64,000 nt of DNA. It comes from JBLMZI01 sp050258755. Its GTDB lineage: Bacteria > Bacillota > Syntrophomonadia > Syntrophomonadales > DTU052. The notes under the pieces are model-generated. The model was not told the DNA's origin. It worked only from the letters and a program-made list of their open reading frames with translations, and made no database searches. Within the stretch, counting starts at the first letter, position 1; every line of letters starts with the position of its first letter. The DNA lies in assembly GCA_050258755.1 (NCBI GenBank), contig JBLMZI010000004.1, forward strand, positions 496,001 to 560,000, in the 5' to 3' direction. Shown here one piece after another: positions 49,940 through 58,872 of this stretch. The position numbers were made by a program, and so were the translations under genes.

Positions 49940-50542
49940 CTAGGCTTTCTTCCCGCGGGTCCCCTCGTGCATGATTTCGTCAATTAGACCATACTCTTTC
50001 GCTTCGGCTGCGGTCATAAAATAGTCGCGCTCAACATCTTTTTGAATCCGTTCCAGCGGCCGACCGGTCCGGGCAGCCAGGATTTCGTTTAACGATTCCT
50101 TCATCTTCAGTATACGACGCGCTTGAATCTCTATGTCCGTCGCTTGGCCTTGAAGTCCGCCGGAAGGCTGATGAATCATAATCTCGCTGTTCGGCAGCGC
50201 AAAGCGCTTGCCTTTCGCGCCGGCGCACAGCAGAAAAGCACCCATGCTGGCGGCCAGCCCGACGCAAATCGTAGACACATCAGGCTTCACATGCTGAATC
50301 GTATCATAAATGGCCATCCCGGAGGTAATGGAGCCACCCGGGCTATTGATATACAAATTGATGTCCTTGTCAGGATCTTCGCCTTCCAAAAACAGCAGCT
50401 GTGCGATAACCAGATTCGCAACCTGATCGTCGATGGCGCTGCCCAGAAAAATGATCCGGTCTTTCAAGAGTCTTGAGTATATATCATATGAGCGTTCCCC
50501 GCGGTTCGTCTGTTCAACAACCATTGGAACCAGATACGACAT
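49940..50542 (-). CDS. clpP: ClpP serine protease subunit
   Basis: A 200-residue ClpP starting MSYLVPMVVEQT. Catalytic Ser lies in GLAASMGAF and His in IMIHQPSGG, with Asp in the following helix (GRPLERIQKDVERD). It forms the proteolytic chamber used by ClpX. I choose the ATG at 50542, preceded by GAGGAGTG; a start at 50557 would overrun the SD. Confidence 0.98.
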   Translation of the reverse strand: MSYLVPMVVEQTNRGERSYDIYSRLLKDRIIFLGSAIDDQVANLVIAQLLFLEGEDPDKDINLYINSPGGSITSGMAIYDTIQHVKPDVSTICVGLAASMGAFLLCAGAKGKRFALPNSEIMIHQPSGGLQGQATDIEIQARRILKMKESLNEILAARTGRPLERIQKDVERDYFMTAAEAKEYGLIDEIMHEGTRGKKA

Positions 50543-50588
50543 GGTATCACTCCTCACGTTTAAATTATCGTGCGCTCAGTGGTAAACT

Positions 50589-51884
50589 TTATTCCTTTAC
50601 CGTAATCGTAGCATGACTGATCAAATATTCAATGGCCTTATCAATGAGCAGTGCCTGCTCGAGCCGCTCACGGGAATCGCCCAAACTTGCCCGAATATCT
50701 TCCGGACTCATCTGCATCTCGGCAGCAGCGCGCTGAATCTCGTTTTCAAAGTCCTCGTCGGTAACGGTAAGCTCTTTTTCCTTGGCAACCTGTTCCAGCA
50801 CCAGGTTATCCCGAACCACCTGAAGCGCCTGCGGAGCAACCGATTCGCGCATGGCTTCCATGGTGCCGCCGGTGATCGAAAGATAGGTTTGCAAATCAAT
50901 CCCCTGACCGGACAGCCGCTGGGACATTCGGTTAATCAGCACTTCAATCTGGTTGTCAATCATGACCTGGGGAATCTCGATTTCGGCTTCCTCTCCCGCC
51001 TTGGTCAAGACCGCCTCGCGGATCGCCTGTTTGTTCTGCTGTTCGGTCATTTCCTCAATATTCTTCCGAATATCGGCTTTTAATTCGTCCAGCGTGTCAA
51101 ACTCGCTGACATCCTTGGCAAAATCATCATCCAGCGGGTTCAGTTCGCGTTTCCGGATTTCCTTAATGGTAACTGCAAACCGGACCGGCTTTCCAGCCAA
51201 ATCTTCCGAATGATAATCCTCGGGGAAAGTAACGTTTACGTCGCGCGCTTCGCCGGTCACCGCGCCAATCAACTGTTCTTCAAAACCGGGGATAAAGGTG
51301 TTGGAACCAAGTTCCAGAGAATAATCCGAGCCGGTCCCACCTTCAAAAGCGACGTCGTCCAGGAATCCTTCAAAATCGATAACTGCTACATCGCCGTTTT
51401 CGGCTGCAACGTCCGGTTCCGCCTTGACCACGCGGGCATAGCGGTTTCGCATGACATCCAATCGGGCATCCACGTCAGCCTCTGCAGCAGCGGTTTTCGT
51501 GACTTCAACCGAGATATGATCAACATCGCCAAGCTTCACTTCCGGCTTGACTACGACATTGGCTTTAAAAACAAGGGGCTTGCCGTCTTCGGCCTGAACC
51601 AGTTCGATGCGCGGATCGGCAACCGGCTCGATTTCGGTTTCCGTGACCGCCTGCTCATAGGCGACCGGAATCACTTCTTCGAGCGCCTCGTTAATCAAGG
51701 TTTCCCGACCGACAAAGGCTTCGACAACCGTACGCGGGGCTTTGCCTTTCCGGAAACCGGGAATGTTTACCCGGGCTGAAACCTTGCGGAACGACTTTTG
51801 GAGCGCGGCTTCCAACTGGTCGGCATCCACCTCAATTTCCAGCGCGACCTCATTCTTTTGTATTCTTTCCAGCTTCGTTTTCAT
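50589..51884 (-). CDS. tig: Trigger factor
   Basis: A 431-residue ribosome-associated chaperone. The ribosome-binding motif region (NIPGFRKGKAPR) is near 42-53, the FKBP-like prolyl isomerase domain about 150-240 (DFEGFLDDVAFEGG, FIPGFEEQLIG), and the helical C-domain follows. ATG with GAGGAAC upstream. Head of tig-clpP-clpX. Confidence 0.97.
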   Translation of the reverse strand: MKTKLERIQKNEVALEIEVDADQLEAALQKSFRKVSARVNIPGFRKGKAPRTVVEAFVGRETLINEALEEVIPVAYEQAVTETEIEPVADPRIELVQAEDGKPLVFKANVVVKPEVKLGDVDHISVEVTKTAAAEADVDARLDVMRNRYARVVKAEPDVAAENGDVAVIDFEGFLDDVAFEGGTGSDYSLELGSNTFIPGFEEQLIGAVTGEARDVNVTFPEDYHSEDLAGKPVRFAVTIKEIRKRELNPLDDDFAKDVSEFDTLDELKADIRKNIEEMTEQQNKQAIREAVLTKAGEEAEIEIPQVMIDNQIEVLINRMSQRLSGQGIDLQTYLSITGGTMEAMRESVAPQALQVVRDNLVLEQVAKEKELTVTDEDFENEIQRAAAEMQMSPEDIRASLGDSRERLEQALLIDKAIEYLISHATITVKE

Positions 51885-51967
51885 TTATGTTCCTCCAATT
51901 CTTTCAAACGTTCGCGCGCTTGGTATCGGGGCGGCGACCGCAATATGTAACGAGAAAATCCCACTAA

Positions 51968-51996
51968 ATCATATTCCTTCTACAGCCAAATTGCAA
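51968..51996 (-). promoter_or_regulatory. tig promoter
   Basis: Minus strand TTGCAA, 17 bases, TATGAT, about 85 bases before the tig ATG. Confidence 0.6.
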
Positions 51997-52020
51997 TTTC
52001 CTCCTCATTTTCATGTGTGT

Positions 52021-52050
52021 AATAAAACACCTCGGCCGGATCGGCCGAGG
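52021..52050 (-). terminator. Terminator after tRNA-Gly
   Basis: CCTCGGCCG/CGGCCGAGG stem followed on the minus strand by GTGTTTTATT, starting 11 bases past the tRNA CCA end. Confidence 0.85.
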
Positions 52051-52061
52051 TTGTAGCAATC

Positions 52062-52136
52062 TGGAGCGGAAGACGAGATTCGAACTCGCGACCCTCGCCT
52101 TGGCAAGGCGATGCTCTACCACTGAGCCACTTCCGC
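52062..52136 (-). tRNA. tRNA-Gly (anticodon GCC)
   Basis: The 75-base cloverleaf reads on the minus strand from GCGGAAG to CTTCCGC-T-CCA; the acceptor stem is fully paired and CCA is encoded. The anticodon loop is TTGCCAA (GCC) and the T loop is TTCGAAT. Confidence 0.97.
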
Positions 52137-52263
52137 CAATATGCCTGGAACGGTATTCATTATATGATATCCTTCGTTTGCTGTAAAGGTTTTGGCGGTT
52201 GAGATTTTCAGGCAGGTTTTTGCCGTCAAGATTGCCCTGCAATGGGGGTAAATGCCTGCTCTC

Positions 52264-52272
52264 ATGGTATAA
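52264..52272 (+). promoter_or_regulatory. Extended -10 promoter of the rhomboid gene
   Basis: TGG-TATAAT, about 28 bases before the TTG start; no -35 box at the right distance. Confidence 0.55.
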
Positions 52273-52299
52273 TAGTCAAAAACGCAGGGTAGTGATGCA

Positions 52300-52986
52300 T
52301 TGATCCCGCTTCGTGACCGGAATCCCAGCGTCCATACGCCGGTGATGACGATGCTGATAATTTCTATAAATATTCTTATTTTCGGCTACTTCAACGTTTT
52401 GAATCCTTCAAGCGTTGATGCTCTTTTCTCCAACCATGGCGTTATACCAGGGTTGTTTGATCTCCATAATCCTGTTCAGACCGATCCTTCTGTCTTGCTC
52501 ACACTCTTTACTTCGATGTTCCTGCACGGCGGCTGGCTGCACCTCATTTTCAACATGTGGGCTTTATGGCTGTTCGGCGACAACGTGGAAGACCGCATGG
52601 GCCCGCTGGGTTTTCTGGCTTTTTATTTATTAGCCGGGGTCTTTGCGGCGGTGACTCATATTTACGTCAATGCCGGCTCAACGATTCCCACCGTCGGCGC
52701 ATCCGGCGCGATAGCAGCCGTTATGGGCGCTTATGTGGTGATGTTCCCCCAGGCCCGCATTTTGACGCTGGTTCCGTTGTTCGTGATTTTCTGGATGATG
52801 GAAATTCCCGCCTATGTCTACCTTGGTCTCTGGTTTATCCTGCAGTTTCTTCAGGGGGCTGGCTCTCTGGGCGGCGATCAGGCACAAATCGCCTTTTGGG
52901 CCCATATTGGCGGCTTCCTTTTCGGGGTATTTCTTTACCGCCTGTTTCTGTTCCGACCAAAAACGCCTGACCGCAGGATATTATAA
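52300..52986 (+). CDS. Rhomboid-family intramembrane serine protease
   Basis: A 228-residue membrane protein with six or seven helices. The catalytic Ser is in GASGAIAAVMG and the catalytic His in FWAHIGGFLFG; the L1 loop has the expected GGWLHLIFNMWALW motif. Rhomboids cut membrane proteins within the bilayer; substrate unknown. Starts at TTG with AGGGTAG upstream. It ends about 70 bases before the next gene. Confidence 0.94.
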   Translation: MIPLRDRNPSVHTPVMTMLIISINILIFGYFNVLNPSSVDALFSNHGVIPGLFDLHNPVQTDPSVLLTLFTSMFLHGGWLHLIFNMWALWLFGDNVEDRMGPLGFLAFYLLAGVFAAVTHIYVNAGSTIPTVGASGAIAAVMGAYVVMFPQARILTLVPLFVIFWMMEIPAYVYLGLWFILQFLQGAGSLGGDQAQIAFWAHIGGFLFGVFLYRLFLFRPKTPDRRIL

Positions 52987-53057
52987 GCGTTTTCAGCGGA
53001 AAAATCGTTGATTTCTGGCCAGCAACGTCTATGATAGGAAATAAGGGAGAGCGGGCA

Positions 53058-54218
53058 ATGAAATGGAATAAGCCAGATTTTAAAGAACGCATCGCAGCTT
53101 ATGAACGCATTTTCGATCTGCTGGATGATTACGCACAGGAAGTCTATGGCGCATCTGGCATTGAGCAGGCTCGCGCATCCTTTTTTGACCGGATTTCCAT
53201 TTCCAAGATCATGGACCGCCTCGAACGCAACGCCTATATCAAGGTTTTCGAATTGTTTTTCCGGGACTGGCTGGTCCTCGACCACCGTCCTGGCAAAGGT
53301 CAGCCCACCCTCGCCGAACGCTTTTCCAAACAGCATGGCAGTCACTTAAACGATCAGCAGCGTCAGGCTTTGCGTTTTATGCAGGCCAGTTTTGCTGCGC
53401 CTTATAGAATCTTAGGCATCTATGACGGTTTTCTCCGGCTGGAAGGCATGGTCATGCCTGGAAACATTTATACCGTCCGTGCCGCCATTCCCTCCGTGAT
53501 GCCTGGCGATGTCGTGGTTACCCGTTTGCTGCAGCTGGATCGGGATTGGCTGATGGTGCAGCCGTGGCTGCTTATGATGACCAGCCGCGATCAGGACATC
53601 GTCCGTGATATTGCAGACGCCTGCCGGGAACATGATGTGAAAAAACGGGAAATGCAGGTATTTTGCAAAGAATACACCAATGCTTTCATGCAGATAATCA
53701 CCCGCAATCTCCTCGAAATCGAGCGCGACATGGTCAACATGATTGAAAAACTGGACTTTAAACCGGAGTGGTTCCAGGCTTCCGTTTCCAATCCCGCATC
53801 GCTGGCCGATCAGCTTTCAGCCAGCCTGATGCGCATCAACGCCAATGAAACACGCTATCTGCTGATGAGTGGCGAAGCCTGTGCCCCATATACCTGGGCA
53901 TACCTTATGATTGATGGAAACGTTCTCTTCGTTTGCCTGCCGCCAAAAGAAGACCCGGCCGCCGCCTTTGAAGGCATTCAAGCCGCTGCCGCGCCAGCAG
54001 TATTGGATTTCCAATCCTTCGCCGGAGACCGGGAACGCGTCGAACAACTGAACCGTGAACTCGTCCGCGATCTGGCTGATTATCTGGACCAGCACGCCTC
54101 GATCACAGAAACGGTTCTTATCCCCAAAAAGCGCCGTCCGGAAAGCGCCATTGAACAAACCCGCGCTGACTTTTTCGCCCGTTTAAGCCTGCAAGTAGGT
54201 AAGTTTGGTTCGCACTGA
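53058..54218 (+). CDS. Protein of unknown function (386 residues)
   Basis: I do not recognise this protein. It starts at the ATG at 53058 (AAGGGAGAG upstream), not the in-frame ATG at 53031. It is acidic and basic in roughly equal measure, helical, with no signal peptide or membrane span. One beta-rich stretch (about 115-185, RILGIYDGFLRLEGMVM, PGDVVVTRLLQL) resembles small barrel folds, and a long helix follows. It may be cotranscribed with the rhomboid gene. Confidence 0.75.
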   Translation: MKWNKPDFKERIAAYERIFDLLDDYAQEVYGASGIEQARASFFDRISISKIMDRLERNAYIKVFELFFRDWLVLDHRPGKGQPTLAERFSKQHGSHLNDQQRQALRFMQASFAAPYRILGIYDGFLRLEGMVMPGNIYTVRAAIPSVMPGDVVVTRLLQLDRDWLMVQPWLLMMTSRDQDIVRDIADACREHDVKKREMQVFCKEYTNAFMQIITRNLLEIERDMVNMIEKLDFKPEWFQASVSNPASLADQLSASLMRINANETRYLLMSGEACAPYTWAYLMIDGNVLFVCLPPKEDPAAAFEGIQAAAAPAVLDFQSFAGDRERVEQLNRELVRDLADYLDQHASITETVLIPKKRRPESAIEQTRADFFARLSLQVGKFGSH

Positions 54219-54324
54219 CTCTATAGACAGCCCAGGCAGAATTGGGCAGCAACTGCCGGCTGTTTTTGCACGTCCAATGTCCTATGTTGATGTGCAAATT
54301 ATACTGACAAGGAGAATCAGTGCA

Positions 54325-54528
54325 GTGAAAACGCCATTTGAGTCTCGCCAGGAAACCATTCAACGTTTACGGCAGTTCCTAGAGGAATCCGTCAATCTTG
54401 AACCCGAACTCTCGCTTTTCATTCAGAACCTGATTGGATTACTGGATCCGTCATCCACCGGTCCGAATGGGCAAAAATCTGCTGTTCCGCCAGTATTGTT
54501 CGGCGAAATACCCAAAGCCGAACACTGA
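54325..54528 (+). CDS. Small protein of unknown function (67 residues)
   Basis: A GTG at 54325 with AAGGAG ten bases upstream opens a 67-codon frame beginning MKTPFESRQETIQRL. The first half should be amphipathic helix, the second half is Pro/Gly-rich. An upstream extension to 54205 overlaps the preceding gene and lacks an SD. Function unknown; coding is supported by SD and helix periodicity only. Confidence 0.5.
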   Translation: MKTPFESRQETIQRLRQFLEESVNLEPELSLFIQNLIGLLDPSSTGPNGQKSAVPPVLFGEIPKAEH

Positions 54529-54552
54529 GTCAAGCCGCAACCTGCCCTAAGC

Positions 54553-54582
54553 AACCAAAAAGGGCCGTTTCCGGCCCTGAAA
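54553..54582 (-). terminator. Terminator after tRNA-Leu
   Basis: GGGCCG-TTTC-CGGCCC stem followed on the minus strand by TTTTTGG. Lies about 40 bases past the tRNA. Confidence 0.7.
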
Positions 54583-54620
54583 GTCTCTTCTCAATACCAA
54601 CCAATTCGTGGATATAAGAC

Positions 54621-54704
54621 TGGTGCGGGTGAGAGGATTTGAACCTCCACGCCTTGCGGCGCCAGATCCTAAGTCTGGTGCGTCTGCCATTCCGCCACAC
54701 CCGC
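54621..54704 (-). tRNA. tRNA-Leu (anticodon TAG)
   Basis: An 84-base tRNA reading from GCGGGTG to CACCCGC-A-CCA, with CCA encoded. The anticodon stem CCAGA/TCTGG holds the loop CTTAGGA (TAG). A long variable arm (CGCC-GCAA-GGCG) is typical of leucine tRNAs, and the T loop is TTCAAAT. Confidence 0.96.
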
Positions 54705-54884
54705 ATCGTTATTTGGAAATACAGGCTTTTTACATATTTTCTGCCAGAACGGTCTTTTCGCCGAGTCCCAGCCGAAACCCGAAAAAGTCTAGTGATTAGT
54801 ATAGCACTTCGAAAAAGCGGAGTAAACCAACCTTTTAACCGCTTGAGTCCGTGAATAATTACGCTGATCCATTCATTGATAAAA

Positions 54885-54912
54885 CAAACAGGGACCCCTG
54901 GGGGTCCCTGTT
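54885..54912 (-). terminator. Rho-independent terminator after gctB
   Basis: AACAGGGACCCC/GGGGTCCCTGTT stem, then TTGTTTT on the minus strand. Confidence 0.9.
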
Positions 54913-54940
54913 ATGCTTTCTGATTGCTTTCCCGATCGGA

Positions 54941-55729
54941 TTACTTAACCCGGGGTGGGAACATAATGAACATCTTATGCGGGTCGACTTCTTCGCGAAG
55001 AACCTGGAGGACATCCTCGCTGGGAGTCGGAATATGTTCGATTTCATCCGGAACCAGCAGTTCGAAGCCAGTGCAGGCCTGGCAGATTTCCGCGGTCAAG
55101 CCGGGATTCAGCCCCTTGATCCGCATCCGTTTGCTTTCCGGATGGAAGTCCATCACGCCGAGCTGGGTTACGACCGCAACCGGGCCTTTACCAAGCAGTC
55201 CGGCTTTCTGCCGGCTGTCGCCGCCTTCGAGATGGCCGGGACTGGTCCGAAAGTCAAGCTGAGCCGGGAACTTTTTGGGATCCTGCAGGCCGACCAGAAC
55301 CACGTTCTCGGTGAGGCTAGCCAGGTCGTTGCCGCCGCCGCTGCCGCTCAGGCGGTGTTTGAAATCATGGAAACCGCCGCCGATAAAATGCGTGTTCAGG
55401 TTTCCATACATATCGATCTGGGCTGCTCCCTGGAAGCAAATGTCGACATAGCCGTTGGCTGCCATAGCAAAGGAATGGGCCATTTCCAGGCTCAGGGCCG
55501 CACGCCGGTAGGTTGCCGGGCCGCCGACCGACCAGGGCATCGGACCTTCCCACGGGTCCTGACCGCCGGACTCGTAGACCAGCGTAATGTTAGGGGCATG
55601 GGTTTTCTTGGCCAGAATCGCGCCGACCATCGGCAGGCCGGTTCCAACATAGACAACCATCCCGTCATGAATCATGTGCGCAATGTTATATGCAAGCTGC
55701 TCAAAGGGATTTGCAGGTGCTACCGTCAT
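54941..55729 (-). CDS. gctB: Glutaconate CoA-transferase-type subunit B
   Basis: A 262-residue type I CoA-transferase beta subunit, very like Acidaminococcus GctB: VVYVGTGLPMVGAILAKK, the active-site glutamate Glu 53 in LVYESGG, FQGAAQIDMYGNLN, SGSGGGNDLA and RTSPGHLEGG. The glutamate forms the enzyme-CoA thioester. Substrate may be glutaconate or a related acid. It is 15 bases downstream of gctA. Confidence 0.93.
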   Translation of the reverse strand: MTVAPANPFEQLAYNIAHMIHDGMVVYVGTGLPMVGAILAKKTHAPNITLVYESGGQDPWEGPMPWSVGGPATYRRAALSLEMAHSFAMAANGYVDICFQGAAQIDMYGNLNTHFIGGGFHDFKHRLSGSGGGNDLASLTENVVLVGLQDPKKFPAQLDFRTSPGHLEGGDSRQKAGLLGKGPVAVVTQLGVMDFHPESKRMRIKGLNPGLTAEICQACTGFELLVPDEIEHIPTPSEDVLQVLREEVDPHKMFIMFPPRVK

Positions 55730-55744
55730 CGTGTTTCGCCTCCT

Positions 55745-56836
55745 TTATTCACCTTGTGGAATAACCTGTTCGTAACTGTAATCGAAGTCTTTGTCCTCGA
55801 TCTTGTACTCTTCCGCCAACTGCATCTGCTTCAGGCGGTGCAGATACTGCATACCCCCATAACAGGACTGCAGTTTGTCAAGGAACTCCCAGTGGTCCTT
55901 GGTGCCCCAAACCCAGTTATCCATGAAATCCTTGAAATGGGCATCGCTCTTCATGCCAATCCGGAAGGCCCACTCCCACCACTCGCGCGACCAGTAGTAG
56001 TAACCGGGGCAGGCGCCGGGCAGGCAGCCGTACGGCAGTTCAACCACCGCATCGACCACGACGTAAGGAATCACGGTGTAGGCCGGATCGAACCGGATAG
56101 CCAGCTCGGGAACCACTTCCTCGCAGGTGATGATAACTTTGCGGGATGCGTGGGCCAGGGCGATGTCATTGACAGCCGGTCCGAAGATCTTGGCATTACC
56201 GTACATATCGGCCTGCTGGCAGTGAATAATGGTGACGTCCGGATGCAGGGCCGGAATCAGACAGACCGGCTCACCCGTCCAGGGGTCTTTATCAACCTTT
56301 ACAAAAGGATTGTAGTCAAGCATTTCAGAGCCTAAAAGTTGTTTGGAAGCCACGAACGGCAAGCCGTACTGCGCAGCCTTAAAGCCCTGTCCCATCGAAC
56401 CATGGCCCCATTCGGAAAGCACTTTCCCTCGGCCCTGCTTGATGTTGCGGACATACAGGCGGTCAGTGCCGCGCATTTCGGCGCCGACGTAGGAGTTATG
56501 CGAATACTTCGCGGTGCCGGCAAACATCATGTAGGACTGGTTGGTGTTGGGTGATCCGATGAACTGCAGGTCCTTTTTCCCCTGCCTTATCAGTTCGAAA
56601 TAGGCCTGGATCGGGGTACGCACATATGCAAAACCCGCGTCGGTACAGATGTCGCCGTCCTGAACGTACTTTGCGATCGCATCCTGAAGGCTCATCCGTT
56701 TGTCTTCTTTTTTTCTGCTCTTTTTAAGCGCCACTTCTCTGAATCCGTGATGATCGATCATCCGGTCCAGAATACTGGTATCTTCGATGCGAAGATTCTC
56801 TATTGCTTTTTCGTTGTAAACGAATTTTCCGCTCAA
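55745..56836 (-). CDS. gctA: Glutaconate CoA-transferase-type subunit A, N-terminally extended
   Basis: A 363-residue alpha subunit. The family domain starts near residue 48 (MSLQDAIAKYVQDGD, like MTLKDAIAKYV in GctA), preceded by an extra charged N-terminal segment of about 45 residues. Other matches are YGLPFVASKQLLGSEM, VTIIHCQQADMYGN and CEEVVPEL. With GctB it moves CoA between acids, in Acidaminococcus during glutamate fermentation. No 2-hydroxyglutaryl-CoA dehydratase genes are here. TTG start with GGGAGGG upstream; the SD fits the long form. Confidence 0.92.
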   Translation of the reverse strand: MSGKFVYNEKAIENLRIEDTSILDRMIDHHGFREVALKKSRKKEDKRMSLQDAIAKYVQDGDICTDAGFAYVRTPIQAYFELIRQGKKDLQFIGSPNTNQSYMMFAGTAKYSHNSYVGAEMRGTDRLYVRNIKQGRGKVLSEWGHGSMGQGFKAAQYGLPFVASKQLLGSEMLDYNPFVKVDKDPWTGEPVCLIPALHPDVTIIHCQQADMYGNAKIFGPAVNDIALAHASRKVIITCEEVVPELAIRFDPAYTVIPYVVVDAVVELPYGCLPGACPGYYYWSREWWEWAFRIGMKSDAHFKDFMDNWVWGTKDHWEFLDKLQSCYGGMQYLHRLKQMQLAEEYKIEDKDFDYSYEQVIPQGE

Positions 56837-57253
56837 ACCGATTCCCTCCCATCAATGATTGTCATATCGCCGTTCCCTTGGTGCCAGGTAAATAGTGAGC
56901 AGTCTTCGCTCATTCCGTTCGCTTCCCCCAAGAAAGGAACCCGCGCTCTGGCGTGAACCGCATGATATGTCCGAATTGATCAACGTTTTCGAATAAAAAA
57001 ATAATACCGGTCGTTTCATGTCTGGTCCGGATTCCGAAGCCGGCCAAACCGAATACGCCCGGGCCCTAACACCTTCTTGTCCGTTTAACGGATATCGCTG
57101 CCCTCCTCTCGTTTTCGCTCAGATCCGTCCCGTTTTGGGGCAAGATGCATTTATTATCGTGTTCGACAACAACGCGCCAGTTCCTTCTGGCGCGTCATTA
57201 TAATTTTGATTTTCAAATCTTCAGACTTATAACAGTTTGAAATGTTTACTATA
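56837..57253. other. Gene-free interval upstream of gctA
   Basis: No convincing gene in this 417-base stretch. It holds a TGAGC/GCTCA hairpin in the presumed gctA leader (around 56895-56911), A/T-rich runs near 56990-57005, and the terminator at 57170. No recognised riboswitch, T-box or good promoter was seen. Confidence 0.6.
57170..57197 (-). terminator. Hairpin after the DUF2225 gene
   Basis: ACGCGCCAG/CTGGCGCGT perfect stem with a 6-base loop, 57 bases past the stop. The T run is weak (TTGTTGT). Confidence 0.55.
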
Positions 57254-58462
57254 CTAGGATTCCATTGTATTTTCTTTGTCCAGAACGATTTGTTTGATTT
57301 CGTCCAGACGGTCCTGCGCCTGTTTATTCAGGTGCGGATTGCCGCCTTTGCGCACAATGGAGTTACGATACTGCTTGAGGGCTTCCTCGGTATCCCCTAA
57401 CCGCCAGGCTAACTCGCCGATCAGCATGGTCAGCCGCTGGTCCTGCTCAGGCGTACTGTCGCGGCGTCCGTTGTAATAGGCCTCTTTAAAGTGCTCCAAG
57501 GCCTGCTGTGCGGCCATTTCATACATTGCCTGGTCCCGAACATCCTCATACAGCCAGGACAGCCGCAACCACAGCTTGGCCAGCCGGGCCGGTTCGGACA
57601 TGCCCTTTTTTATACAGCGCAAAGCCAGGTAATAGGACGTAAACACCTGGTCGATCTCGCGCGGTGAGGTGAAATTAAACACCAGCTTGCTTTTGACGAC
57701 CGATGAGTCATTCAGAATCGCCTTTTTCCCAGCCTCTGAGACCTGGTTGTATTCAAAGGAGAAGTTGGCATAATAGCATTTCGGGCACACCCAGATGTTG
57801 TACCAGAGCGGCTCGAAATCATGAAAACGCTGGCGGAAGTCTGCATCAATGCCTTGCAGCCGCAGTTTGGATGAGCGGACCAGCCAGGAATCAAACTGGT
57901 TGTCGCAGACCGGGCACGGAACCTTTTTATCGGCCAAAAACGTTTTATGCGTGGCCGGCGCGCTCATCGAATACGATTTATGCCCTTCCGGGAATAGATC
58001 CATTTGGATCGCGTTGGCCGTATGCCGAACGCCGGAATCCCGACCGCCTTCCCCGTGTTCGTCCTCCCCGTCGCCGCCCCGGCGTAATTTCTTCAGGTCA
58101 ATATTGGCCTGCCGCAGGCGGGAACTGAGGCCCTTCATAATGCCGAACACCAACAAGGGCTCTTCAACCATAATGTTTTCGAAGTTATTCTGATTCAGTG
58201 CGATCATCACACTGTCTTCAATCGTACTGACATTCGCGCTTCGGGGAAGGGCTTCCAGCAGGGACATCTCCCCGAAGAACTCGCCGGAGCCCAACTGGGC
58301 AACCGGCATCTGAAAACCATCCACGGTATTCAAAGATACCTGTATTTTCCCGGCCAGAATGATGTACATTTCCGCGCCCGAATCGCCTTCGTTAAAAATA
58401 ACCTCGTCAGCCTGGTATTTTCGCAGCGAACCGGTTTTTGCCAGTTTGGCGACATCAACCAA
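57254..58462 (-). CDS. Cyclic nucleotide-binding domain fused to DUF2225
   Basis: A 402-residue protein: N-terminal Crp-type cNMP-binding domain (1-115; VIFNEGDSGAEMYIILAG, GEFFGEMSLLEALPRSA), a Glu/Asp/Gly-rich linker, then DUF2225 (about 165-390) with CPVCDNQF and CPKCYYANF, two CxxC pairs likely to bind metal. The C-terminus has TPR-like helices. No helix-turn-helix is present, so it is not a Crp-like regulator. The glutamate and arginine of the phosphate-binding cassette (GEMSLLEALPRSA) are kept. TTG start behind GGAGGG. Confidence 0.88.
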   Translation of the reverse strand: MVDVAKLAKTGSLRKYQADEVIFNEGDSGAEMYIILAGKIQVSLNTVDGFQMPVAQLGSGEFFGEMSLLEALPRSANVSTIEDSVMIALNQNNFENIMVEEPLLVFGIMKGLSSRLRQANIDLKKLRRGGDGEDEHGEGGRDSGVRHTANAIQMDLFPEGHKSYSMSAPATHKTFLADKKVPCPVCDNQFDSWLVRSSKLRLQGIDADFRQRFHDFEPLWYNIWVCPKCYYANFSFEYNQVSEAGKKAILNDSSVVKSKLVFNFTSPREIDQVFTSYYLALRCIKKGMSEPARLAKLWLRLSWLYEDVRDQAMYEMAAQQALEHFKEAYYNGRRDSTPEQDQRLTMLIGELAWRLGDTEEALKQYRNSIVRKGGNPHLNKQAQDRLDEIKQIVLDKENTMES

Positions 58463-58872
58463 TCTTATTCCCTCCTAAGCACGCAGCCCGGGCAGCCGGT
58501 GGGCGGCATTTTTTTGTGACTCTTCAGCATCGATTTCAACATGGTTTTCAGCAATCAACGGCAACGAGATAAGACAGCGAGCGGCCCGTTAGACAATCAA
58601 TCCGGGCCGGCTTTTGGATTCCCCAAACAGTTGCGCTCCGTTTCTTTCAAGCGCGATGGGATATCTTTTCCTTCTACAATCGCCATCGAAAATCCTCTCT
58701 TCGGTTCGACCCATTTCGGCAATCTCTATGGGATTTCCCCATGGCACTGGCAGGAAGATTGATGGGTTATGTAAAATATAGCTATGTTAACCAGATTGAA
58801 ACCTTATCGCAGCGGCAATCCTGCTTACCGGCCGAATGTATGGGCAGTCTGACGCAGAAAGGCGGATCTTCC
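58463..58872. other. Gene-free interval between divergent signalling genes
   Basis: No gene is supported here. The frame of the metallo-hydrolase is open back to 58741, but that part has no SD and no family resemblance. An AT-rich patch near 58770-58795 may contain its promoter. Confidence 0.55.

Noticed and set aside
54851..56335. A 494-codon open frame on the plus strand across gctAB
   Set aside because: It is antisense to two well-conserved genes; its sequence has no family features and follows from the codon bias of gctAB.
56865..56890. Sigma-54 promoter upstream of gctA (TGGCAC on the minus strand)
   Set aside because: The -24 part matches but the -12 GC is absent at the required spacing.
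58748..58764. Sigma-54-like site (TGGCAG..TTGA) before the MBL gene
   Set aside because: The -12 element lacks the conserved GC and the -24 is imperfect.
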